From NCBI GenBank assembly GCA_034509735.1, contig JACGWO010000008.1, positions 11,977,864 to 12,041,863 on the forward strand: DNA of 64,000 nucleotides, read 5' to 3'. A program made the translations under genes and the position numbers. The notes under the pieces are model-generated. The model saw only the letters and a program-made list of their open reading frames with translations, did not search any database and was not told the DNA's origin. Each line of letters starts with the position of its first letter. Positions within the stretch are counted from its first letter, which is position 1. This DNA comes from Sesamum alatum. Lineage: Eukaryota > Streptophyta > Magnoliopsida > Lamiales > Pedaliaceae. Positions 37,500-48,033 of this stretch are shown piece by piece.

Positions 37500-40400
37500 C
37501 AATATCTTCAATCCTTCTCTTGACTCTTCTTTGATTGTTCTTTGATGCGATCCAAAACTTCTGAAATTATTGGCTTTTTTGTGTACATTTTGCTTGCACC
37601 TTCCATGTTACTACTCAATAATCTTGCATTTATGGGACCTTGATATCCAATTTGTTCCTGCCCCAAAAAAAAAAAAAACCAGTTCAGTTTTAGGTTTAAA
37701 CAATTTAACAATATTTTTTTCATAAGATTCATTTGAAATTCATACACGGGTTGCAGATCTTGTTACAATTGCTTTTCCTCTTCCTCTTGGTGCAGGCTAC
37801 TTGCATTGAACCAAAGTATTTTTCTAAGTTAGATTATTGTTCCAGAAATGACTCCTAAACAAATAAACCTAAAAATGCTACATTTCTTCCTGTTGCTGCA
37901 GGTTGCTCTTGACTTGTGGGGAGGGGAGGGGCTTGAGATCCAGTTGGAATCTCATCAGGAACACTTGTTTTCAAAACACAAGAATGAAAGTAAATACTTT
38001 GACAGAAACAGGAACAAAAAAAAAAAAAAAAAAATGAAACTACAAACCTTGAAATACTTTGATTTTGAGTGTATTTGATTATTGCACAATTGCTTGTTGT
38101 GGCCTATTCCAAAGCATTTGCTGCATCTATGTGTCAACCCCTTCCTTGTTGATGTTCTTGTTTGAAGCTCATCTGGACCCTTTCTCCGAAGCTTTTTTAG
38201 CCTACCCATTTTCTTCTTAAGTTTGGGTGGTTTGAAGGGCTGGAAGTCTGTCTTAATGAAATCATTTACCCCAAGAACAACATGAATCATGTCATTGTAT
38301 ACCCTTAAATAGACTAACTTTATGTAACACGCATCTACATAATCATCTATTTTTTTCCCTTTTGGACCCATTTGCTGCATAAGCATGACAACAAGGATAA
38401 CCAGTCAATTGAAACATGCCACAAGTGCATGTTCTTTTGTCCAAATCCACCACATACTTGGACAGAAAATGGCCTACCTCAAACTCACCCCACCACACCA
38501 CCTAGTGAAACAATTTCTTGCATGTTGCAATTGCTTGTTTATCTTCTTTAAAAGGTTAGGGAATATTATTCGACTGTATTTTTCCATTCCATCCATTTTC
38601 TGTTGCAATCTAGACATCAATCTTGTCCTAATCCACACAAACATGCTTATTATTGGTTTATCTCCTGCCTCAAGTATATAATTGTTGAAGCTTTCACACA
38701 AATTATTGACCAAAATGTCACACTTGTTGTGCACAGGAACATAAGATCTAGCCCAGTGTTCAGGATTGATCATTTTTAGCCATTCAGAGGCTGTTTCTAC
38801 TTCATCTTTCATTTTTGGGTCAATTTCATTAATTTTTTTTCATGAAATCATCAAATTCTCTTCTATTAGCAGTTGAGACTGCCTTCCAAAAATATTCTTT
38901 CAATTCCACAGATTTGAATTTTTGTTTAAAATTCTAATACATATGTCTTATGCAAAATCTGTGTTTAGAATTTGGTACTAAGTCTTTTAATGCTTCAATA
39001 ATACCTTTTTGCCTATCATATATGAAAGACCACTTACCAGTTCCCAATCCCCCAATATCATCAAGCAATTCCCCCATAAACCACCCCCATATTACCCTAT
39101 TTTCAATTTGCAATTGGGAACATATTGTCATTCTCATTCCTCCCTACAGCCACTAGCAACTGTCACCTATAAGCTGTTTTCAGGAAACAACCATCTAGGC
39201 CAATGATTGGCTACACCCTTCCAAAAAACCCTTTTTTAATGCCCAAAGATTGAAATACATCCTGTCAAAAACAGGAGGATCATAATTTTCAAGTCTCTTA
39301 AGAATCAATATAAAACCTGGATTACATTTTCTGACTGTTTCGCAGTGATCTCACAACAACTCATATTGTTTTGCATCATCCCTTTTTATCCTCTCTAAGG
39401 CTGCTTTCCCGGCCCTCATCACCTTAAACATACTCTACATTGCATTTAGAGAGAATTCTATTTTTTAATTGCTGCACAGGAATGGTTGGATGATCTTTTA
39501 TTGCATTTGCAGTTCTTTTTTACAAATAGGCTGCATTTGTAACCCTATTTTCATATGTTCTTGCACATATATGCTTACCCTTCAATGTTTTAATTTGGAA
39601 TGTAGGACCACCCTGTATTGGTGAGGCGTGGATCCTCCATTCACAACCCTCATTCTTGTATTTTGCTGTCCCTCAAAGCTTCATTTCTTATGAATTCAAT
39701 GTCTACCCCATTTCTTATACACCAACCTCTCAAAACCTCTCTAAAGTGTACTGCATTTTTTAATTTCAACCCAACCACTAACTCCAAAGATTTAGTGCTA
39801 GTTGATTCTTTATGAACATGATGCTTTTCTGTTTCATCATCTTCACTACCTTTCAAACTGTCTAAGTCACCCTTACTCCCAACATCACTGGCCCATTCAA
39901 ATTCTCTTGTTTCCAGTGTTGTTTCAGTTTTTTGGTTGCCTTTCTGTTTTTCAGTACCCTTTTAAGCTTCACCATCAATTCTTTTTTAGTTGGATTTTTA
40001 TTCAAGAAGATATCATCATCACGCTTAGCCCCCTGCCCCTCACAGTCAAGCCCCTCACACTCAGCCCTCTGTAAACCCTGACCCTCTATACTCTGCCCCT
40101 CACAGTCCTTCCTACTATCAACATGCTCACACTCAACCCCATCCATCTCTTCAAAATCTATTCCCTTCAACAAGTATTTAACCTCCTCATCCCTCTGTTT
40201 TTCTATCACATTACCCTGACTGTCTAGCATTTGAAGAGATTCACCATCCTCTTCCTCTACATAAATTCCTACGGGAGCATCTCATCCTCTATACTTATTT
40301 TGAAAATCCACAATAGCGTAACTAGCACAATCTTCCTTAATTTCTCTTATGCCCATATCCCATGGAAGAGTGGGTATCCTGTAGTAAAATTTGAGACATA

Positions 40401-40560
40401 ATTTTTTCCCTTCAATTTTCTCATACATTTCTCCTAGTTCATACCACCCAATATAGTCTATGTTAACACGTGTGAAAACTTTTTTGTTCCCTCCTACATA
40501 TCCAAATTTGGGGTTGGAAACAAATTTTCCACCTCAAAAGAAGTGTATATCATGATAATC
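37500..40560 (-). pseudogene. MULE 2 transposase (MuDR-like), degenerate
   Basis: On the minus strand, from right to left: a PB1-like N-terminal domain (FGYVGGNKKVFTRVNIDYIG, about 40400-40552). Next an acidic region with repeated ECEG/DCEGQ words (39990-40130). Then the MuDR DNA-binding domain (LELVVGLKLKNAVHFREVLR, about 39700-39790). The transposase core includes GTGKWSFIYDRQKG, LVPNSKHRFCIRHMY (38934-39040), then WARSYVPVHNKCDILVNNLCESFN and IISMFVWIRTRLM (38560-38760). A SWIM finger (TCTCGMFQLTGYPCCHA, 38387-38435) and a zinc knuckle (RCSKCFGIGHNKQLC, about 38075-38120) follow. Many stops and frameshifts are present. It has the same domain order as MULE 1 but is clearly a separate family member. 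Confidence 0.85.
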
Positions 40561-41312
40561 GAATGTCTGCATAAAACTAACAAAAATAGAAACTTAAAAA
40601 CAGAAAAAGCATCCCAAGAATAGAAATTTAAAAACAAAAAAGATATCCCAACATCAGACAAACAATTTCATAAACAATTATAAACAACACAGTTGGGACC
40701 ACAAGTATATAAACAATTTCACAAACCCAACACACTTGGGACCACAAATAGATAAACAATTTCATAAACTCAACACAGTTGGGACCACATGTTGAAAGCA
40801 GAATAAAAAAGGCAGTTCACAAACCCAAATCAAAGCATGTCATGTTGAAAGCAGAATAAACAAAACATTTCATAAAGCATTTCATAAACCATCTCATAAA
40901 AGCATTTTATAAAGCAGTATAATAAAGATGAGGACAGAGACATGCCTTCATTCCAGATCTGAGTTCCATCGGCTTTTTTCCCTAAAAAAGAGCCTCCATA
41001 AAACCAAAACAAGAACAAAAATAAAAACCAAATCACTACTAAATCTTAAAAAAAAAAAGAGTACTAAATTAGTTCAAAATCTACCTTAACAGTACATGTT
41101 TTTCCTCTGGATATGGATTACAATTTCAGCCTAAAGGTCGTGGATCTCCTACAAAACAAAAATAGACAAATCAGTAAACTAAAACCCCTAGAAAAAAAAA
41201 AGTAAGTAAAATACTTTGGAAGTATATTGGGGAGAAGATCCACTAGTTTTCACAGAATTTCACCGGTGGATCTACTCAATTTTGCAGTGGATTTCGTTTT
41301 CTAGGGTTTCTA

Positions 41313-41315
<3 letters not shown>

Positions 41316-41351
<36 letters not shown>
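41316..41351. repeat. (CT)18 microsatellite
   Basis: Uninterrupted CT dinucleotides inside the 5' (right-hand) end of MULE 2, close to where its transcription start would be expected. Plant promoters and leaders often carry such CT tracts. Confidence 0.95.
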
Positions 41352-41353
<2 letters not shown>

Positions 41354-41546
41354 AAACAAATTCAAAAAGGAATCCTAATCTTGGTCAACATTCAATCATC
41401 TTTAGATATAAGGAGGGTTATTTTAGTCTTTACTCCTTCACACTAACGTTTAAAAATCTGCAGGGAGGCGGTGTGCTATATTTTAAAAATCGTATGGGGG
41501 TGATTTGCTATTTAATTTATCATAGGGGGTAATTTATTTTAAGCCC

Positions 41547-42070
41547 TTTTTTATAGATTGAAGTTAATGTTTATTTTTCTGTTATAAATTTTATTTATAT
41601 TAGATTTAAGAGTATTTTAGTCTTTAATTAAATTATTTAAACAATTTTTTTTATTCAATTTTTGTATTAAAAATTAAATTTTTATAGGAGGTGGATGTTA
41701 AATATCAAAATAAGCAGTGAATTAAAATAGAATAGAAGGGAAGAAAATATCTCATAAATATTTTACTACTTTTCAAAGAAAAAAAAACATATCACATCAT
41801 CTTTAATTATTCTTGGGAGGGGGAACACCTGGGGAAGTCGTTCCCCCTCCCCCTTCCGCACCATTTAAAAAAATTAAATAAATATAATTATTCTACTTTA
41901 ATATATATTTTTGAATTAATTATACTTAAACCCTTCTGGAAATGTGAAATTACATTTTGCCCCATAAAAATTCAAAATTACACTTATATCCTTCTAAAAA
42001 TTTACCGTTTACACCTGACCCTCTTTCATTACTTCTTTATGTAAAAAAATCAATCACTATCTATTCTTTA
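41547..42070. other. AT-rich intergenic stretch
   Basis: No coding signal. A short GC-richer patch (GGAGGGGGAACACCTGGGGA, 41816-41835) is followed by CCCCTCCCCC. Nothing recognisable otherwise. Confidence 0.4.
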
Positions 42071-42523
42071 GGGTAAAGAATATTTTGCCCTCTAACCTAT
42101 GATCGTTTTTGTACTTCGCCATCTAAACTTTTCCTGAGATCACTTTTTGATTGGATTTTTCACTTGAAAATGGTCACATGCAACGCACATGTGTAATTTT
42201 TCACCACAAAATCTCAAATATATATAGTTCATATTTTGTGGAATACACCATTTCTTGCAATAAAAAACGAAATTCAACATAATATTTAACAAATACATAC
42301 GATAATTTTTAGAAAAAGGGAAGATTCTTGCACATATGGGCTATATATGACCATTTTTCGATGAAAAATTCCACTCAAAAGTCGTTTGAGGTGGTAATTT
42401 GTAAAACTCTTGTAGTTGGTATGACAAACTGAACAAAATAAAAATAAAAATAAAAATAAAAGCCTTAGATGGAAAAGTACAAAAATGGCGATTTTTTGGA
42501 TCGCAGAATACTTTTTACCTTAT
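42071..42523. mobile_element. Inverted-repeat MITE
   Basis: The left end AGGGTAAAGAATATTTTGCC, with downstream TTTTTGTACTTCGCCATCTAA, is mirrored by CGCAGAATACTTTTTACC and TTAGATGGAAAAGTACAAAA near 42465-42519. Flanks TATTCTTTA and TATCTTTTA are a possible imperfect 9-bp target duplication. Arms are ~70 bases. Confidence 0.75.
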
Positions 42524-43040
42524 CTTTTATTTATCAATCTTAGTCATTGTATAGCACGTGTCTTTCTGTGTATTGTTGTGTATCTATATAATAATCTTGA
42601 CCGCAATTTACTTATAAGATATTCACTTTTACTAAAAAAGAAGCATATGTTGCATGTGTAAAACATATAATTTATTATATAAAGTAATAAATAAAGTGGA
42701 GAAAAAAATTATTTGATTCCTTAATTATTTGTATGTTTTTATTTTGTAAAGAAATATTTTTTTATTTATAAAATATTTATTAAATTTTAATTAACATATT
42801 TTTATTTATAAATTTATTTTATTAGTATAATAATAAATTTATTGAAATAATATGAGCCACGTGCAACACATGTGCTTTCGGCTAGTATTTTGAAAAAGAA
42901 AAAAAATCTGATTCCAACCACAGTACACAGATAAAATGAGTGAAATACAAACAATCATCGAATCGAATTTTTGGTTCCAAAATCTGTTCCATCTTCAACT
43001 ATATTCAAACTATGTGTATATAATCTTTCCTAAAATAAAA
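42524..43040. other. AT-rich stretch with Helitron-like words
   Basis: No ORF. ATAGCACGTGTCTTTCTGTG at 42553 and GAGCCACGTGCAACACATGT at 42853, followed by CGGCTAGTATTTT, resemble the GTGC-rich termini of plant Helitrons in inverse orientation. The evidence is too thin for a firm element call. Confidence 0.25.
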
Positions 43041-43318
43041 ATACAGAAAAAATTGCACTTTTAGTCCCCATGATAGAGGGTGTTGCACTTTTAATTAATC
43101 AATTGATAGATTTTGTGCATTTGGTCCCACAAGATATAAAGTTATAGCATTTTTGGTCCCATAAGATTAAAAATTATGGCACATTTGGTCCTATTTGACA
43201 AAAAATTGTAACATTTCTTTTAGTCTATGAGATTAAATGTGCTAAATCCATAAACTGCGAAATCAAAAGTGCAATATCCTTTATTGTATAGGATCAAAAA
43301 TATAATTTTAATTAAAAT
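43041..43318. mobile_element. Short inverted-repeat MITE
   Basis: AAATTGCACTTTTAGTCCCC and GTGTTGCACTTTT at the left are mirrored by AAAAGTGCAATATCCTTTAT and GGATCAAAAATATAATTTT at the right. Repeated GGTCC(C/T) words lie in the middle. No protein is encoded. Confidence 0.65.
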
Positions 43319-43714
43319 ACATAATATCATTTTTATACACGTAACATATAACTATTAAATAAATGATAAAATAAAATAAAATTAAAATTTAGGACAGCAA
43401 ATCCAATCCGACCAATCACAACCCTGGTAATTTATTTTCACAGCTCACGAGAATGAAATAAAAAGAGGCTCCTCTTCCCATGCATTCGCACTGTAGTATT
43501 CAAAATAAAGCAAACTTTTGAGCGCTAAAACCAGCCATGGCTACTGTGCATTTACTACCTCCAAATTTGAAAATTGAATGAACAAACTCCCATTTGATTG
43601 ATTATTCCTTCCTTTCTCCAAAAGTCCTCCGAATCTAACTCCATTATCTTTATCTAAGAGACCAATCACCCTTTCTTTCTCTCTTTCCTACATTCACACA
43701 CACTACACACACTG

Positions 43715-44746
43715 ATGGGTTGTGTTTCTTCCACTCTGCTCAACCAAGATGAAGAATTCCCTCAAATTGGTGGCTCTGCCGCTTTCAGCCACCACATTGT
43801 CTCCCTCACCTCCACCACTTACGGCTTGTTGACTCTCGACCCGCCCACTCCTTCGCCGTTGTCAGCCCAGAAAGATTCTCGCAACACAACCAGCACGCCG
43901 GCGCCTCCGACCCCAACACCACAGCCACCTCCGCCGCGGACCACTCTTGGCTCCCTCTTCCCCAGCCCACTTTCGGAACCTCGTTCCCTCAGACATCAGC
44001 CCCTTGAAACTATCAACTCATGGGACCTCATGTCCGGACTCGATTCCGACCACATTCCCAGCTTCCGCTTCTCCACTTCACCTTGTGCAACTTCGAAATT
44101 TTCAAATTCTCAGTTATCTGATCGATCCGTCGTCTGCCAAGTTAATGACGAAAATGCCAACCCAAATGTCAGTAAGTTTTTGAGCCAATCATCTTTCTCA
44201 AAGGATTTGAACAGTTTTCTCGAGAGGTTTGAAATGATCTGCCCACCAAATGGGGAGAATAAAGTGGTAATTTATACTACTACCTTGAGGGGAGTAAGGA
44301 AAACTTTTGAGGATTGCAATGCTGTTAGATCTGCTATACAGGGCCTTGGGATTTCGGTTTGCGAGAGGGATATTTCAATGGATAGAGGGTTTAGGGATGA
44401 GTTGAGGGAATTGATGAAGGGAAAAGAGAGCAATCAATTGGTACCCCCACGATTGTTTGTCAAAGGGAGGTACATAGGTGGGGTGGAAGAGGTGATGAAG
44501 ATAGTGGAGGAGGGTTATATTGGTGAATTGCTTAAGGGGTTGCCCATATTGGGAGGGGCATGTGTGTGTGAGGGGTGTGGGGGCGTCGGTTTCTTGCCGT
44601 GTTTTACATGTCATGGGAGTTGTAAAATGGTGATGGTGGTGAAGGAGGGATTGGACGTGGGAATGAAGCAGCGGAAGAAAACCGTGACAGTGAGATGTAG
44701 TGATTGTAATGAGAATGGATTGGTGCTTTGTCCAATTTGTTCTTGA
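43715..44746 (+). CDS. Glutaredoxin-domain protein with N-myristoylation motif and C-terminal cysteine cluster
   Basis: Single exon, 343 residues. It begins MGCVSS, a classic N-myristoylation (Gly2) plus palmitoylation (Cys3) signal, so plasma-membrane attachment is likely. Residues ~40-130 are Ser/Pro-rich and probably disordered (a run of prolines at 70-74). A glutaredoxin-like fold spans ~183-273 (NKVVIYTTTLRGVRKTFEDC; VPPRLFVKGRYIGGVEEV with the TVP-like and GG glutathione-site features). The usual CPYC/CC active site is replaced by TLRG, so thiol-disulfide oxidoreductase activity is doubtful. The C-terminus has a Cys cluster (C283, C285, C288, C296, C299, C303, C328, C331, C339, C342) resembling a DnaJ-type zinc-binding region. 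This matches the plant family annotated as uncharacterised glutaredoxin At5g39865-like (class IV). The leader is CT/CA-rich and the ATG is the first in frame. Confidence 0.95.
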   Translation: MGCVSSTLLNQDEEFPQIGGSAAFSHHIVSLTSTTYGLLTLDPPTPSPLSAQKDSRNTTSTPAPPTPTPQPPPPRTTLGSLFPSPLSEPRSLRHQPLETINSWDLMSGLDSDHIPSFRFSTSPCATSKFSNSQLSDRSVVCQVNDENANPNVSKFLSQSSFSKDLNSFLERFEMICPPNGENKVVIYTTTLRGVRKTFEDCNAVRSAIQGLGISVCERDISMDRGFRDELRELMKGKESNQLVPPRLFVKGRYIGGVEEVMKIVEEGYIGELLKGLPILGGACVCEGCGGVGFLPCFTCHGSCKMVMVVKEGLDVGMKQRKKTVTVRCSDCNENGLVLCPICS

Positions 44747-46706
44747 GCTATTGCGGGAAGTGGATAACTTTGGCGCTGCGTCCTATGTTTATTAGGTTGG
44801 TTATCGATGCTCTTGCTTTTAATGCTCATTTACGGGATAAATGCTTGATGTTATTATGCCTTTCCTTGTTGCACGTAATTGTATTAAAGGTTTCTCTTTT
44901 GTTAATTATAAAGGAATCTGATAGAGCTGAAAATAAGGATGGTTCATTGGCAGCATACTTGTAATATATACTGCTTAGCCAATGCTCCATCAACTAGTTT
45001 GTCAATGTTGTAATGAATGAATTGAAGGCGAAAAAGCATGATACTTTTGATGTTGTCTCTGTGATACATTTGGCGATAGTTGTACTAGTTCTATGTATTT
45101 GTTCCACCTCCTTGCAAAAATTTAGGATTCACAATCTTGGTTGATGATCTGAATCTTCATAAACAGTAGATGCTTGTCAATGTCAAATTAAAGCCCCTGA
45201 TTTCTTTTATGGCTAGTGTGTAAGTGCAACTAGAACAGAATCCCATTGATCATGAATTCCTATTTCATAACTCTTTTGGCTTTTTAAGCATAGGTATTAA
45301 TAGAGTTTGTTCAATAAAATTAAATAAGAAAATATTCAGTTTAACTTGCATGAGTTCTCTTTCAAGAGGGTAAGAACCATGCAAGAAAAAATGTGCTTAT
45401 TATCTGCCAAAAGTTCTTTGCAGCTGAGAGATAGTTCTGACATTCAACCAATAACTCCTATGGGCTTGTTGGCAGGATGCGGGAATTCAATTAACAGCAA
45501 TTATCAAATTAACGGTGAGGAATCCTAGAAGAGTCTTCTCTTGCAACTGTCAAAACTAAAACAGAGTCCAGTTGATATATATCCTAACAATATTTATATC
45601 GTTTCATGTTGGATTAAGAACAGGAAGTCTTAAGTTTAGTTACAATCACCTGAAATAACCATTTTAGTGGTTATTCTAAATTGTGATGAATATTAAATTG
45701 CTTTTCAGCAAAACTGACCTGAGACAAAACTTCAGTGACAAATCTTATATGTCTATATGAACCAAGTACATGGAACTGTCTCAAGCCAACAAAGAGGATG
45801 TTGAAGAGTATTCCTGTGTGAACACATATAGTTTCTCTGTCTTCAATTAGTTTAGCATTTATAGCTCCTCCCATGGTCCTTCAATTTCATTCAACCCACC
45901 TAACCAGATAAATGTATTTCAAGAGGTGGTTGTTATTCGCCATGGAATTCCAACTTTAGAATGAGAAGAATGGCATGATTTTCATTTCAATATAGTGTAT
46001 TTGTCGAAAGGTGAAAAGACAGCCATTCGTACATGATCCGTTTGCTGAAAACTCTTATTTTATCCAAGTTATACCCTTAATGTATGATCTTTGTGTATAT
46101 CTCTACATTTTGAGATGAAACAAATAAAAATCTGTTTGTGTTGTTAGATGGTGATTTGGATGAGCTCTTTTCCTGTTTAAGTTGCTCTTTGAATTACTTT
46201 GTTTAAGGATCTGGGGCCGTCTACATTTGAGAATATATCTCGCGAAATGCTAATTGTATAAATGCTGGCAGCTACAGCTTTAAGCCCATGCTAGTTTCTA
46301 TTTTGCCTCTGTCTTTCCCTTCTCTAACTTGCATACTTGCTGCAGGGGTTATATGTATCATAAAGAAGGTTCCAACTCCCCAGTCGATTCGAGCTATCAG
46401 TGATGTCTGTGGTGGGATGCAAACTACATTTCTAGTTACTGTAATTATTGAGGTGGGCAGAGGTAGTTCTTGGGGTCTAACTTATAAACCATCATGGTTG
46501 TGTCTTTCTTGTAATATCAATGTCCAAGGGATCAATCAGATACATACTACAGGTTACATTTCTTGTTTATATGTATTTGAAGCTATAGTTGACTGCTATA
46601 TATATGGACTCTTCTGAAACAAACTCTTACAGGGTTGTAGTGTTGGGCACCTACAATGGGAAATGACACCGATACGATCTAACAAGGCATACAATATAGT
46701 TGACAG
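44747..46706. other. 3' flank of the glutaredoxin gene and unexplained non-repetitive DNA
   Basis: Base composition is moderate, unlike the AT-rich deserts. I recognise no protein. Around 46315-46346 a pyrimidine tract ending CTTGCTGCAG, followed by a 270-base open stretch to 46617, looks exon-like, but its translation matches no family I know. A non-coding transcript or relic is possible. Confidence 0.35.
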
Positions 46707-46870
46707 TAGAAGTGCAAGACGAGTCGAGCTGGTTTGTGAAGTTTTCCATTAAACTTGATTGAGCTAGAGTTTTTCAATAAGTTGAATTTGAGTTGAAATA
46801 TTTTTACTTTTCAACTTGAGGGCTTGAGAGTCTCAATTTTTTCATTTTTCTGAAATATTTTTAATTTTGT
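46707..46870 (+). mobile_element. Degenerate hAT terminus
   Basis: TAGAAGTGCAAGACGAGTCG at 46707-46726 differs at few positions from the hAT start TAGGGGTGCAAACGAGCCG at 3996. It is followed by degenerate GAGCTAGAG, GTTGAATTTGAGTTG and GAGGGCTTGAGAGTCTC words in place of the GAGCTCG array. The opposite end was not found. Confidence 0.5.
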
Positions 46871-47099
46871 AATTTTTTTAAGTATTATATATATTTTTAA
46901 TTGCATATTCAATGTTATAATATACTATATATTAGAGCTATATTTCAATTAAAATTTACTTTTTATATTTATATAATAATATGAATTTTCACTTATGTTA
47001 CCTAATATTTGTATCTAGAAATAGGATTAACCAATGATCTAGTAATTGTTTTCTATATTTGATGAATATAAAAATTGGTTCATCTAAATATGCTCAAAC
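46871..47099. other. Short AT-rich non-coding stretch
   Basis: No feature recognised. Confidence 0.4.
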
Positions 47100-47930
47100 G
47101 ACCTAAAAGAAAGAAAGACATCGCATGAGCCCAAAGGAATGTAGGGGTCAAAGTGCCTCCCCAGGGGGTTGAATTCGTATCCCCATGAAGTTCAGTCTAA
47201 CTAAAGCCCTAGAGAGTCCGTTTAGACGTCCTTAGAAAATAAATTGGTCAAAAAAAGTTCAATCAATGCAAAGCTAAGAAGGCCAACATCCAAGAAGGTC
47301 TATGAGGCCTTCAAGGAAGTTTAAGGATTTGAAAATCTTCCAGCTAAAGTTAAAGGTCCTCTCACATGACGTCCATGGGTGATATAGGTGGCATCCATGT
47401 AGGATCTTTAGAGCCACACCTCACAGATTCGGGTAAGGACTAGCAGCCCTCTAGGTGGCATGTGACGCCTCCAAAGAGAAGTACTATAAACCCTAAAAGT
47501 TTGGATTCTAGTTGGGAGAAGCCATCTCCCCGATACCACTAGTTTGTGGGATGCAGCATAATCATACAACTTTGAGGTCATGCTCCCCCAAATCCGTCAT
47601 CTTCTCCTACCAACTAAAGGTTGCTTATAAATAAAGACCTTCCCCAGTGTGAAAAGACAAGTTTTTTACCCTTCTATGACAACTTGTACCTTGGTACACC
47701 AACTTGAGCACATATTCTACAACTTTCACCTTCATGCTACCACTTTAATTTAGAGAAACACTTGTAATTCGTACTTAGAACTTGATTTCAATATTAATAT
47801 CTCATTTGTAAATGCAAACAACGAGAAATAACACTCTCAATTCATGCATTTACATTATTTATTTCCTCGCATTTAGTTCATTATTTTGCACTCTAACTGG
47901 ATCGAACACTAAATTTTTCGCTCGCATCAA
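47100..47930 (+). repeat. Gypsy-type LTR fragment
   Basis: A GC-moderate, non-coding block ends in a promoter-like segment: TATAAATAAAGACC at 47626, about 30 bases before a probable transcription start. It then has a pyrimidine-rich CTTTCACC stretch and a T-rich 3' end with TTGCACTCTAACTGG. This is the layout of large gypsy LTRs. No internal domain adjoins it. Confidence 0.45.
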
Positions 47931-48033
47931 TATTCTTTTTAAATAACTTAGGGATAAAAATAAACTAAAGATAGGAAAAAATGATTTATAATGTAAAAAT
48001 ATAAATTGAGAGGGAGAGCCACTAAAACATAGT

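Larger units (their letters stand above)
36815..41546 (-). mobile_element. MULE 2, Mutator-like element with degenerate transposase
   Basis: The ends are related inverted repeats. The left starts AAGGGAAAAATAGATGCTACCCCCTG, cited here by its core TACCCCCTGTAATAAGGATA, followed by GATTACCCCCTGTGATAAAT. The right, read on the other strand, has ATTACCCCCTATGATAAATT and AGCAAATCACCCCCAT. Flanking 9-mers ATTTTTATA (36806-36814) and TTTTTTATA (41547-41555) match at 8 of 9. The left end carries an extra copy of the ACCCCCTRTRATAA module. The minus-strand transposase lies between. Confidence 0.8.

Noticed and set aside
37848..38078. + strand ORF ending in a lysine run
   Set aside because: Antisense to the zinc-knuckle end of the MULE 2 transposase; the lysine run is a poly-A stretch.
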